A stretch of 64,000 nucleotides of DNA from Blastopirellula sediminis. Its GTDB lineage: Bacteria > Planctomycetota > Planctomycetia > Pirellulales > Pirellulaceae. The position numbers were made by a program, and so were the translations under genes. Below the pieces are notes generated by a model, which was not told the DNA's origin, did no database searches, and worked only from the letters and a program-made list of their open reading frames with translations. Shown piece by piece: positions 26,799 to 34,013 of this stretch; the stretch's first letter is position 1, and every line of letters starts with the position of its first letter. The stretch spans positions 1,762,720-1,826,719 of the forward strand of contig NZ_JAJKFT010000010.1 of assembly GCF_020966755.1 (NCBI RefSeq), read 5' to 3'.

Positions 26799-27167
26799 AT
26801 GTCGCACATCGTCTTTATTCAGACTGAAGTTCGTGATCCCGTCGCCATCCGGTCGGCTTGTGATCGTCTGCGTTTGCCGGAGCCTGTGTTTGGGCGGACG
26901 AAGTTGTTTAGCAGTTCCGAGTCAGGCTGGGCCGTGAAGTTGCCGGATTGGCGCTATCCGATCGTCTGCGACGTGAACACGGCGACGATCGCCTTCGATA
27001 ATTATGGCGGGCGCTGGGGTGACCAGAAGCAGCTCGACCGCTTTCTTCAGGGATACGCCGTTGAGAAAGCCAAGATCGAAGCCCGACAGAAGGGCCATTC
27101 GGTGACCGAGCAGTCGATGGAAGACGGCTCAGTGAAACTGACCATCAACGTCGGAGGGGCGGTATGA
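26799..27167 (+). CDS. DUF1257 (Ycf35-like) protein
   Basis: 122 residues from ATG 26799, preceded by GGAGGAG. Reads as the DUF1257/Ycf35 family: MSHIVFIQTEVRD start, central WRYPIVCDVNTATIAFDNYGGRWG, and the C-terminal Lys/Glu-rich helix with a final strand (SVKLTINVGG). Ycf35 is known from algal plastids and cyanobacteria, without defined biochemical function. Stop overlaps the next start (ATGA), so it is coupled to the DUF2997 gene, a pairing recurrent in this family. Confidence 0.8.
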   Translation: MSHIVFIQTEVRDPVAIRSACDRLRLPEPVFGRTKLFSSSESGWAVKLPDWRYPIVCDVNTATIAFDNYGGRWGDQKQLDRFLQGYAVEKAKIEARQKGHSVTEQSMEDGSVKLTINVGGAV

Positions 27168-27358
27168 ACAGGACTATCGAGATCATCATCGCACCCAACG
27201 GTCAGACCAAAGTCGAAACGAAGGACTTCGTCGGCGCGAAATGTCGAGACGCGAGTCGGTTCATTGAGCTGGCTCTCGGCCAGCAAACCGACGAACTGCT
27301 CAAGGCCGAGTTTCACCAGACCGCCTCGAACCAGCAGCACGTTCGCCAAGGCGAATAG
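27164..27358 (+). CDS. DUF2997-like small protein
   Basis: 64 residues: TIEIIIAPNGQTKVETKDFVGAKCRDASRFIELALG, i.e. two strands and a helix carrying the invariant-looking 'F.G..C...s..ie..lG' pattern of DUF2997. ATG overlaps the DUF1257 stop by 4 bp. Cys in the FVGAKCRDA element is conserved-looking. Function unknown; expected to bind or act with the DUF1257 protein. Confidence 0.8.
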   Translation: MNRTIEIIIAPNGQTKVETKDFVGAKCRDASRFIELALGQQTDELLKAEFHQTASNQQHVRQGE

Positions 27359-27420
27359 CGGCATTCCTCGACGCTGCTGCGACTCTTCTTTCGCATCCAC
27401 CTCAAACGAAGGAGTCTTCC

Positions 27421-28902
27421 ATGACATTTACCGAACGACTAGCGGAGTATGTGCGCGCATGCTTCACCGGCCTTTGGATTGAATCCCACGAACATCAGGA
27501 TGCACTGGTTGCAATGGCCCAACTCTGTCGACAGGAAGATTGGCGAATGGCAACCTGGGACATTGACCAAGGCTTGAAACTCCCTAGAGCCGAGACCGAA
27601 GCCGGGGCCAGTGATCCGTTGGCGGCGATCCGGGCGATCAACTCGCTGGCGACGCCAGAGGGGACGGCGATCTTGGTGCTTCAGAACTTTCATCGGTTCA
27701 TGCAGTCGGCCGAGATTGTCCAGGCCCTCTCACAACAGGTCGTCACTGGCAAGCAGAACCGCACCATCATCGTGGTGCTCTCGCCGGTGGTTTCTTTGCC
27801 GGTCGAACTGGAAAAACTGTTCGTCGTGTTGGAGCACGAACTTCCCAATCGTGAGCAGCTGACGGAAATCGCGGAAGGTGTCGCCACCGAAGACGGCGAG
27901 TTTCCCGAGGGGCAGGAACGTGAAACGATCCTGGATGCCGCCGTCGGGCTGACTCGCTTCGAGGCCGAAAACGCTTTCAGTTTGTCGCTCATTCAAGAGG
28001 GGCGACTGAACGCTTCGACGCTCTGGGAACAAAAGGCCCAGATGCTCAAGAAAAGTGGAACGCTTCAGCTCTATCGCGGCGGCGATGACTTCAGCCGGCT
28101 CGGCGGATTGTCAGCACTCAAGGCGTTCACGAAACGGTCGCTGCTGCAACCCAACCGCAACAATCCGCTCAAGCGGCCGCGCGGCGTGATGCTGTTGTCG
28201 CCACCTGGCTGCGGAAAGTCACAGTTTTGCAAAGCCCTTGGCAGTGAAGTCGGGCGACCCGTGTTGATCCTGGATGTGGGCAGCCTGATGGGTTCGCTCG
28301 TCGGACAGAGCGAGGAGCGAACTCGGCACACCTTGCGAACCATCGACGCGATGGCTCCTTGTGTGGTGATGATCGACGAAGTGGAGAAGGCGTTCGCCGG
28401 CGTGAACGGCCAGAGTGATTCCGGCGTGGCGGCTCGCATGTTCGGTACGTTCCTTGGCTGGCTCAACGACCATCAGTCCGATGTGTTCGTAGTCTGCACA
28501 GCCAACGATGTCAGCAAGCTCCCGCCAGAGTTCAGCCGCAGCGAGAGGTTTGACGGCGTATTCTTTGTCGACTTGCCGACTCGCGAGGAGAAAGACGCGA
28601 TCTGGGACATCTATCTCAATCTGTTCGAGATCGAACCAAATCAGCGACGGCCCAAGGATGACCAGTTCACCGGCGCTGAGATCCGTGCTTGCTGCCGACT
28701 GGCGGCGCTCCTGGATGTGACGCTTGTGCAAGCGGCTCAGAACGTCGTCCCGGTGGCCGTGACCGCTGTCGAATCAGTCGAGCGATTGCGGACCTGGGCC
28801 AGTGGCCGCTGCCTCGATGCCAGCCGTCCTGGCATCTATCAGCACGACGGTGGAAGCGGAAAATCTCGGCGACGCGTCAGTCGCGATCCCTCCAACAACT
28901 GA
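27421..28902 (+). CDS. Ycf46-like AAA+ ATPase
   Basis: 493 residues, AAGGAG 8 bases before the ATG. Residues 1-210 form the N-terminal domain of Ycf46-type proteins (RACFTGLWIESHEHQDAL, WDIDQGL, then TAILVLQNFHRF and LSPVVSLPVELEKLFVVLEHELP), which mimics an inactive P-loop fold. The AAA+ module follows: Walker A PPGCGKS 261-267, Walker B VVMIDEVEKAF around 315-325 (Asp 319, Glu 320), sensor-1 VVCTAND, Arg finger-like RSERFDG. Likely a hexameric remodelling ATPase for which the DUF1257/DUF2997 pair may be substrate or cofactor. In cyanobacteria Ycf46 has been linked to inorganic carbon use; here it is on a mobile island, so the role may differ. Confidence 0.87.
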   Translation: MTFTERLAEYVRACFTGLWIESHEHQDALVAMAQLCRQEDWRMATWDIDQGLKLPRAETEAGASDPLAAIRAINSLATPEGTAILVLQNFHRFMQSAEIVQALSQQVVTGKQNRTIIVVLSPVVSLPVELEKLFVVLEHELPNREQLTEIAEGVATEDGEFPEGQERETILDAAVGLTRFEAENAFSLSLIQEGRLNASTLWEQKAQMLKKSGTLQLYRGGDDFSRLGGLSALKAFTKRSLLQPNRNNPLKRPRGVMLLSPPGCGKSQFCKALGSEVGRPVLILDVGSLMGSLVGQSEERTRHTLRTIDAMAPCVVMIDEVEKAFAGVNGQSDSGVAARMFGTFLGWLNDHQSDVFVVCTANDVSKLPPEFSRSERFDGVFFVDLPTREEKDAIWDIYLNLFEIEPNQRRPKDDQFTGAEIRACCRLAALLDVTLVQAAQNVVPVAVTAVESVERLRTWASGRCLDASRPGIYQHDGGSGKSRRRVSRDPSNN

Positions 28903-28958
28903 AGCCGCTCTTTCCCAGTGGATGTCGCGGCTTGATTTTTCCAGTGAAAGGTAAGCCT

Positions 28959-29405
28959 ATGAGCGAAGAACCCAAAACCCGATTCGCCAAATACGAAGGC
29001 GGTTGCCTGATCGCGGTACTTGTCGTGATCGGGCTGGTCTTCCTTGCGGGACTGTTGAATCCCAAGAAGAAGCTTGTCGACGTCCGGGTCACCGGACAGA
29101 TCCAAGGGCATTTCATTGATGACCCGACATTCACGCTTTTGGTGTGGCATCAGTATGAGGGCAATCTGAAGAACGGGCGACTCACCGTCCGTCTTCATGG
29201 AAAGAGTGTCCGGCCGGAAGACGCAGTCCATGTGCATAGCTTTGAGACTTGGAGTCCCAACCAGCACAACGTGGTGACCAAAAGCATTTCGCTGCCGAAC
29301 TACGATCCAGCCGAACCGTTGGTCGTGGAAGTCTATGTGAAAGCGGCAAACGCCCGTGACACCTTGATCCGGCTTGTCTGGCAAAACGGCGATTGGAAGG
29401 ACTGA
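28959..29405 (+). CDS. Single-TM hypothetical protein
   Basis: 148 residues, ATG 28959 with AAAGG upstream. One N-terminal transmembrane segment (GGCLIAVLVVIGLVFLAGLL, 15-34), then a soluble beta-rich domain of about 110 residues outside the membrane (ITGQIQG.., RLTVRLHGKSVRPEDAV, VVEVYVKAANARDTLIRLVW). No family recognised. Followed by a terminator, so it closes the first transcription unit of the operon region. Confidence 0.65.
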   Translation: MSEEPKTRFAKYEGGCLIAVLVVIGLVFLAGLLNPKKKLVDVRVTGQIQGHFIDDPTFTLLVWHQYEGNLKNGRLTVRLHGKSVRPEDAVHVHSFETWSPNQHNVVTKSISLPNYDPAEPLVVEVYVKAANARDTLIRLVWQNGDWKD

Positions 29406-29431
29406 TCGCTAAATCGTAAAACGACTTTCTG

Positions 29432-29473
29432 CGCCGAGCCTGGTTCCTAAGGGAACTGGGCTCGGCGTTTTTC
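29432..29473 (+). terminator. Intrinsic terminator
   Basis: CGCCGAGCC..GGTTCC / GGAAC..GGGCTCGGCG stem with a TAAG loop, then TTTTTC. Separates the Ycf46 unit from the next gene at 29499. Confidence 0.85.
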
Positions 29474-29498
29474 TTGGTCTCTATTTTGGAGATTACGC

Positions 29499-30449
29499 AT
29501 GAGCACATTGTTAGATGAACCCACATCCCAGTCGGTCGAAACAACCTCTGCCTCCAATCGACTTCGCACGACGATGGCGGCGGCACGACTCAGTTTCAAC
29601 TGGCTTGGTGTGCGGAAATCGCTCAACTCCCAACAGAAGAATCAAGCGGCGGACTCGTTCGGCGCGGAAGGCAAGTTTCTCAGCGCCGGCAAGAAGTTGC
29701 TGGATACGTCACATCCGAGCTACAAAGCGGTGACCGCGATTCGCGGCCGTGCCGTTTCCTATTGGAAGGGCGTTTCGTTGCCGTATCCCGAACCGGGTGT
29801 CCGCTTGATTCGGCAGGATGCGATCACTGAGTTTGACGGCAAGATCGCCGAGTTCCGCACGGAGTTGGATGATGCGGTCGCCGAGCTGGACCGACACTTT
29901 GACGAGCTTCGTGAGGCGGCTCGCCAGCGGCTGGGAGATTTGTTCGACGCCAGCGATTATCCCGCATCGTTGATCGGAATGTTCGCCATTGAGCACGACT
30001 ATCCCAGCGTCGAGCCGCCGGACTACCTGCGACAGCTCAGCCCCGAGTTGTACCAGCAGGAGTGCCAGCGCGTTCAGGCCCGTTTCGACGAAGCGGTTCA
30101 ATTGGCCGAGCAGGCGTTTCTGGAAGAACTCGCCAAGCTGGTCGATCACTTGGCCGAACGTCTCAACGGTCAAGACGATGGCAAACCCAAAGTGTTTCGG
30201 GATTCGGCCGTCACCAACCTGACCGAGTTCTTCGAGCGGTTCCGGTCACTCAATGTCCGGTCAAATGACCAACTCGATGCGTTGGTGGAACGGGCTCAGG
30301 GCGTGGTCAACGGAGTGGCCGCGCAAGACCTCCGCGACAGCGGGGTACTGCGGCAACAGATCGCCTCCCAACTGACCAGCGTGCAGTCCTCGCTCGACGG
30401 ATTGCTAGTCGATCGCCCACGTCGCAACATCCTCCGCCGACCTCGGTAA
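29499..30449 (+). CDS. Helical hypothetical protein (DUF3150-like?)
   Basis: 316 residues, GGAG 10 bases before the ATG. Ser/Thr-rich first 30 residues, then FNWLGVRKSLNSQQK..FGAEGKFLSAGKKLLDTSHPSY and RAVSYWKGVSLPYPEPGVRL, followed by a long helical, coiled-coil-like region (110-280). The layout (short signature at 35-100, then helices) recalls the phage/plasmid DUF3150 family, which often lies with AAA/VWA genes, but this is a weak call. Function unknown. Confidence 0.65.
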   Translation: MSTLLDEPTSQSVETTSASNRLRTTMAAARLSFNWLGVRKSLNSQQKNQAADSFGAEGKFLSAGKKLLDTSHPSYKAVTAIRGRAVSYWKGVSLPYPEPGVRLIRQDAITEFDGKIAEFRTELDDAVAELDRHFDELREAARQRLGDLFDASDYPASLIGMFAIEHDYPSVEPPDYLRQLSPELYQQECQRVQARFDEAVQLAEQAFLEELAKLVDHLAERLNGQDDGKPKVFRDSAVTNLTEFFERFRSLNVRSNDQLDALVERAQGVVNGVAAQDLRDSGVLRQQIASQLTSVQSSLDGLLVDRPRRNILRRPR

Positions 30450-30460
30450 AGGAGACCAGT

Positions 30461-30706
30461 ATGGAACTGCTCATTGAAACAACCGGTCAGGTGCGTTGCG
30501 TCTACGCCGAATCCGTCGATCTCCATGAACTGGGTGCCGTGTCGATTCGGCGCGGTTCTCATGTGGAACCCACTGATGACGGTCATTGGACGGCGGACAT
30601 GGCCCCGGTGGACGGGCCGCTGCTTGGTCCGTTTGCAACACGATCCGCGGCGCTGGATGCCGAAGTCGCCTGGCTTCGTTGCCATTGGCTTACGCCAGCC
30701 AAGTAA
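30461..30706 (+). CDS. Small hypothetical protein
   Basis: 81 residues; AAAGGAG 7 bases before the ATG, 11 bp after the previous stop. Beta-rich N-terminal half (MELLIETTGQVRCVYAESVD, SIRRGSHVEPTDDGHWTADM), then a helix (TRSAALDAEVAWLRCHWL). The ending 'GPF.TRSAAL.AE..WL' is a pattern seen in small plasmid and phage proteins. No function assigned. Confidence 0.65.
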   Translation: MELLIETTGQVRCVYAESVDLHELGAVSIRRGSHVEPTDDGHWTADMAPVDGPLLGPFATRSAALDAEVAWLRCHWLTPAK

Positions 30707-30801
30707 CCAACAACTGATTCTCTGCCTCGCAGATCGCGGGGCGGCTGTTTTCATACGGCCGCCCTGCGTTGGGTGGTCGTTATCTCTTTCCTTTGGAGCG
30801 A

Positions 30802-31029
30802 ATGATGACCCAAACTGACATTGATCATGCCGTCGCCTATGCGACCGGCGAAGAACTCTCTGAAATCAAGCGGCGGGGGTTCTCCATCGCCGATCCAACC
30901 GAGGTGGACTTCGATCCCGAACCTGACAATCTCTCCGGCCAGGTGGTCGACTGGGACGATGACCGATTCTCCTGCCCGTATCCGACCGTGATTCGTCTCG
31001 ATGCGTTTCTGCAACGGCGGTCTGCTTGA
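30802..31029 (+). CDS. Small acidic hypothetical protein
   Basis: 75 residues from the ATG at 30802 (GGAG 6 bases upstream; a second ATG follows directly). Very acidic centre (DPTEVDFDPEPDNL, VVDWDDDRFSCPYP). Stop overlaps the next ATG (TGATG). Not recognised. Confidence 0.6.
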   Translation: MMTQTDIDHAVAYATGEELSEIKRRGFSIADPTEVDFDPEPDNLSGQVVDWDDDRFSCPYPTVIRLDAFLQRRSA

Positions 31030-31274
31030 TGCGGAACTCCCGCAAATCCAATGACACCCGGCCGGGATACCACGGCGACCCGATCTACCGGAACGCCATC
31101 CACCGGTATCTCGGCTGGCTCGGAGTGGCTTGCATCATTGCCTGCCTTCACGCTGGTCCGGTCGTGCTACTCGTCTGGCTCGCGGCAGCGTACGTGCTGA
31201 CGCGAGACGGCAGCGGGGGCGGCCGGAATCAGGCAAAACGAAACTGTCAAAGTAAGCGAAGGAGACGCTGTTGA
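31029..31274 (+). CDS. Small membrane protein
   Basis: 81 residues. Basic N-terminus, one or two hydrophobic segments (YLGWLGVACIIACLHAGPVV and VLLVWLAAAYVL), then a basic tail (NQAKRNCQSKRRRRC). ATG overlaps the preceding stop by one base and its own stop overlaps the next TTG start by 3 bases, so it is tightly coupled to both neighbours. Confidence 0.55.
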   Translation: MRNSRKSNDTRPGYHGDPIYRNAIHRYLGWLGVACIIACLHAGPVVLLVWLAAAYVLTRDGSGGGRNQAKRNCQSKRRRRC

Positions 31275-32122
31275 TCACATTTTCCAGAAGACACGTCCGG
31301 TCAGTCCGAACGATGATGAGCCAAGCCCTGGACATCACATCTCGGAAAAGCCCGGCACCCATCGGTTTTCAGGCCACCAACGATGGCATCACACTCACGG
31401 CAAGGAACGAGACCATCGCCATTCGGCACATCATCCCCGGCACAGGGGCGTCCGGGGCATTTGTAATCCCCTTAGCAGCCCTGGCCGATTGCGAAGGGCG
31501 CGGGGATGAAGTCGTTACGTTTCGGCGCGAAGACGACGTAGTCATTGCGGAGTGGCGAGACGGGGGCATCCCGCAAACTGCTCGGCACGACGTACTTGAA
31601 GTGCCTGAAATGCCCGCCGTGGTCGAATCTACCGTCGTGTGTGACCCGGCGCTCATGCGGGCGTTGGCCGACGCGGTGGACACCGCTGATCGCGAACCGA
31701 CGCGGTATGCGATCAACTGCATCCAGCTTCGTGCGAACGGTCAAATCCTCGCGACGGATGGCCGGCAAGCCTACGTCCACGATGGTTTCGACTTTCCCTG
31801 GAATGAGGACCTGCTTGTTCCCGCCTCGCGGGTGTTGACACGAAAGGAACTTGCCGTCGTACCCGAACTTGCCATCGGTGCGTCTGACGATTGGGTTCAG
31901 GTGCGAGCGGGCGAGTGGGAACTCTGGTTGAAGATCAACAAAGACGCCCGGTTTCCACGCGTTGACGAGCATGTTCCCGATCCCAATGCCGCGACAACAA
32001 CACTGCAACTCGCCGATGAGGATGCCCAGTTTCTGATCAAAGCGATGTCGCGGTTGCCGGGTGGAGCTTGGTCCTTGGCGGTGCGATCCACAGTGCCGCC
32101 GAGTTTCATTTCAACCAGCTGA
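31271..32122 (+). CDS. DNA sliding clamp (DnaN)-like protein, 3'-truncated
   Basis: 283 residues from a TTG with GGAG 7 bases upstream (ATGs at 31313/31316 are alternatives). Two clamp-type domains can be followed: domain 1 with GAFVIPLAALADCEGRGDEV.., domain 2 with LMRALADAVDTADREPTRYAINCIQL, GQILATDGRQAYVHDGF and LLVPASRVL..EL, ending in KDARFPRVDEHVP; this matches DnaN's 'R..L.gv.l....ATDghRla...iiP' order. Domain 3 is missing: after about residue 260 the reading frame runs into sequence that, one frame over, codes the start of the nuclease gene. So the gene looks broken at its 3' end. Could still be a two-domain clamp-like factor. Confidence 0.65.
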   Translation: MITFSRRHVRSVRTMMSQALDITSRKSPAPIGFQATNDGITLTARNETIAIRHIIPGTGASGAFVIPLAALADCEGRGDEVVTFRREDDVVIAEWRDGGIPQTARHDVLEVPEMPAVVESTVVCDPALMRALADAVDTADREPTRYAINCIQLRANGQILATDGRQAYVHDGFDFPWNEDLLVPASRVLTRKELAVVPELAIGASDDWVQVRAGEWELWLKINKDARFPRVDEHVPDPNAATTTLQLADEDAQFLIKAMSRLPGGAWSLAVRSTVPPSFISTS

Positions 32123-32736
32123 TGGCCGGCAACCCGATTCCCGACCACGACACCCTGCTGGCCGTGTTTTGGGACGAGTGGCGGGATCGTAACGAGGAAG
32201 CTGAGATTCGTTTCGGCAAGAGCGAAGACGTGAACTCGGTGGCCAAGCTAGCGGATCGTATCCTGACCGAGTTTCGCCAAAGCGACCTCGCGGTCCCGCA
32301 CGGGAAAATCCTCGGGGTGGAAGAACAACTCCGTGGGGAACTGATTCCGGGAGTGCCTGACCTTTTAGCGCGAATCGACTTGATCGTCGAGGCTGAAGAT
32401 CACGTGACGATCACCGATCTCAAGACTTCTCGCTCGCGCTGGAGCAACGATCAGGCGGAAGACAGCGGCGAGCAGTTGTTGCTTTACTCTGAACTTGTTC
32501 GCTGGCTGGTGCCGGGCAAGGAAGTGCGGTTGGAGTTCGCCGTCATCACGAAAGCTGAGAAACCCGTCGCGGAACGACATCCAGTGACCTACGATCCCGA
32601 AAGAATCGACCGAACCAAGCGAATCGTCGAGCGTGTGTGGCGTTCGATTCAGGCCGACCATTTCTATCCCTCGCCATCGCCGATCGCCTGTGGTGGCTGT
32701 CCCTTTCGTCAGCCTTGCCGAGAGTGGAAGGGCTAA
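32068..32736 (+). CDS. RecB/Cas4-family PD-(D/E)XK nuclease, N-terminally truncated
   Basis: 222 residues from a TTG at 32068, overlapping the clamp-like gene by 55 bp in another frame. Nuclease motifs: GGAIHSAAEFHF (His 8), VPDLLARIDLIV (Asp 98/104), TITDLKTSR (Asp 117, Lys 119), QLLLYSELV (motif IV Gln-Tyr). C-terminal CGGCPFRQPC (Cys 208, 211, 217) is the three-Cys part of the 4Fe-4S site found in AddB/Cas4-type nucleases. The N-terminal segment that normally carries the fourth Cys (a CP..Y element) is absent, and the frame is closed by a stop at 32017. So the gene has lost about 30-60 residues. Active-site residues are intact. Confidence 0.75.
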   Translation: MVLGGAIHSAAEFHFNQLMAGNPIPDHDTLLAVFWDEWRDRNEEAEIRFGKSEDVNSVAKLADRILTEFRQSDLAVPHGKILGVEEQLRGELIPGVPDLLARIDLIVEAEDHVTITDLKTSRSRWSNDQAEDSGEQLLLYSELVRWLVPGKEVRLEFAVITKAEKPVAERHPVTYDPERIDRTKRIVERVWRSIQADHFYPSPSPIACGGCPFRQPCREWKG

Positions 32737-32768
32737 ACAACGAAACGCAAAAACTGAAAGGAGGCTGT

Positions 32769-32888
32769 ATGGAGTTGCTCTTTGGAATCGGAATGCTTGT
32801 CGCTGCCGGCTACGTCGGCTTTCAAACGGGCGTCTGTTACACGATCGACCAACATAATCGACATCGCCGAAACCGTCGCCGACACTAA
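32769..32888 (+). CDS. Very small membrane protein
   Basis: 39 residues (MELLFGIGMLVAAGYVGFQTG, then a His/Arg-rich tail). Perfect AAAGGAGG 7 bases before the ATG at 32769 supports it. One TM segment. Last gene of the operon, followed by a terminator. Confidence 0.6.
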   Translation: MELLFGIGMLVAAGYVGFQTGVCYTIDQHNRHRRNRRRH

Positions 32889-32900
32889 TCATCTGTGAGT

Positions 32901-32949
32901 GTCCCGTCTGCCCGGCCCATCGCGGCCGGGCGGGCGGGGCTTTTTCTTT
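32901..32949 (+). terminator. Strong intrinsic terminator
   Basis: 17-bp stem with three G-U pairs (GTCCCGTCTGCCCGGCC / GGCCGGGCGGGCGGGGC), 6-base loop, then TTTTTCTTTA, right after the small membrane protein. Confidence 0.9.
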
Positions 32950-34013
32950 AGCATTTGACGTTCTGCGACTTTCGTCTCCAGGGACCACATCCTTGGGTTT
33001 CTAAGTACCGACTGGGCTCGGATTGACCGAGTTGGACGACTAGAAGTTGCATGATGAGAAATGAAGTGCGACAGTGTCAACATAGTTGCCGAGGAATACA
33101 GGCTCGGGGCGAGAGTGTTTCAGGTCAGGGTTTTGGACGTTGGAATCTGAGGCGTTGCGGCCAGGTCCAAGCGACTTGACCCTGCATTGTCACCCTCAGC
33201 TCAAGGGTGCCGATAACCCTAGAAGGTTTCACAAACGCTTGGCAGGGTAATAGAACGGGATCTGATGTCAGGGTTCGAGAGACCTTACGACGAGAGCAAT
33301 TGCCAGCAACTCTCGCGTCGGGACGCTTATTTGGTTACCAGTGACGTGGCGCGCCCCAGTTATTAGCGCCGAGAGCCAAAATGCGTGGAAGGTCTGAAAT
33401 TACCGCATTTTCCTAAGCCTCGTACTGACAGGTGGTTGCGATACCTGTCGTTGTTCTCGGCTCAAGCGTGATTCTGATTGCGTGTACATCCGTGTGTTCT
33501 GAGGACGGAAATTACGATTAGATTTTGGCTGATAATCGGCTTTTCGGTATCTGCCTCACGCATCACAACATTGTTTTCGCTTCCGTTGGCCATGGTCAGT
33601 TTGATGTTAGAACGCGCCCAGTTAGGGTATCCCTAAGTGGGTGGTGGCCCCGGTCTGTGAAATCGGCTTGATTATTCGGATGTAACTTCCCGTCCGCGTC
33701 GCAAAGTCAACGACGGCTGGATTCCGAGGTTCAACTTCAACTTTACGTATACACGATACGCAACATGGTTACCGACAGAAGTAAGATGATGGGCATCTCG
33801 AAGCGTGAACACCTGGATTTTTGCTGTGGTACATTTTTCGATCTCGTCGGTGGATGACTTTTTCCGATCTTCGCCAGAACATCAGCCAGGGAGCAGCAGC
33901 ACAACAACGGGCCCCTAAAGGGGCCCGTATGTTGTCGTGCTGCGCTCCCCACTCCCCGCGCAAGCAAACACACGAAGTAGAGCGTATGTCTGCTCGTCCT
34001 TCTGGAATCCAAT
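32950..34013. other. 1.06-kb region without a gene, downstream of repA
   Basis: No convincing protein gene on either strand. Contains the inverted repeat at 33901-33935 and several short G/A-rich direct repeats (GTCAGGGTT, CAGGGT). Its place between the terminator and the RepA-like gene makes it a candidate origin or control region of the element, but no iterons are clear. Confidence 0.5.
33901..33935. repeat. Long inverted repeat near repA 3' end
   Basis: ACGGGCCCCT / AGGGGCCCGT, 10-bp perfect stem with AA loop, extended by flanking ACAAC / GTTGT. About 80 bp after the repA stop. No T-run, so not a classic terminator. Confidence 0.7.

Noticed and set aside
31271-32736. Programmed frameshift making a clamp-nuclease fusion
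   Set aside because: No slippery sequence seen and both proteins lack parts at the junction, so a deletion fits better.
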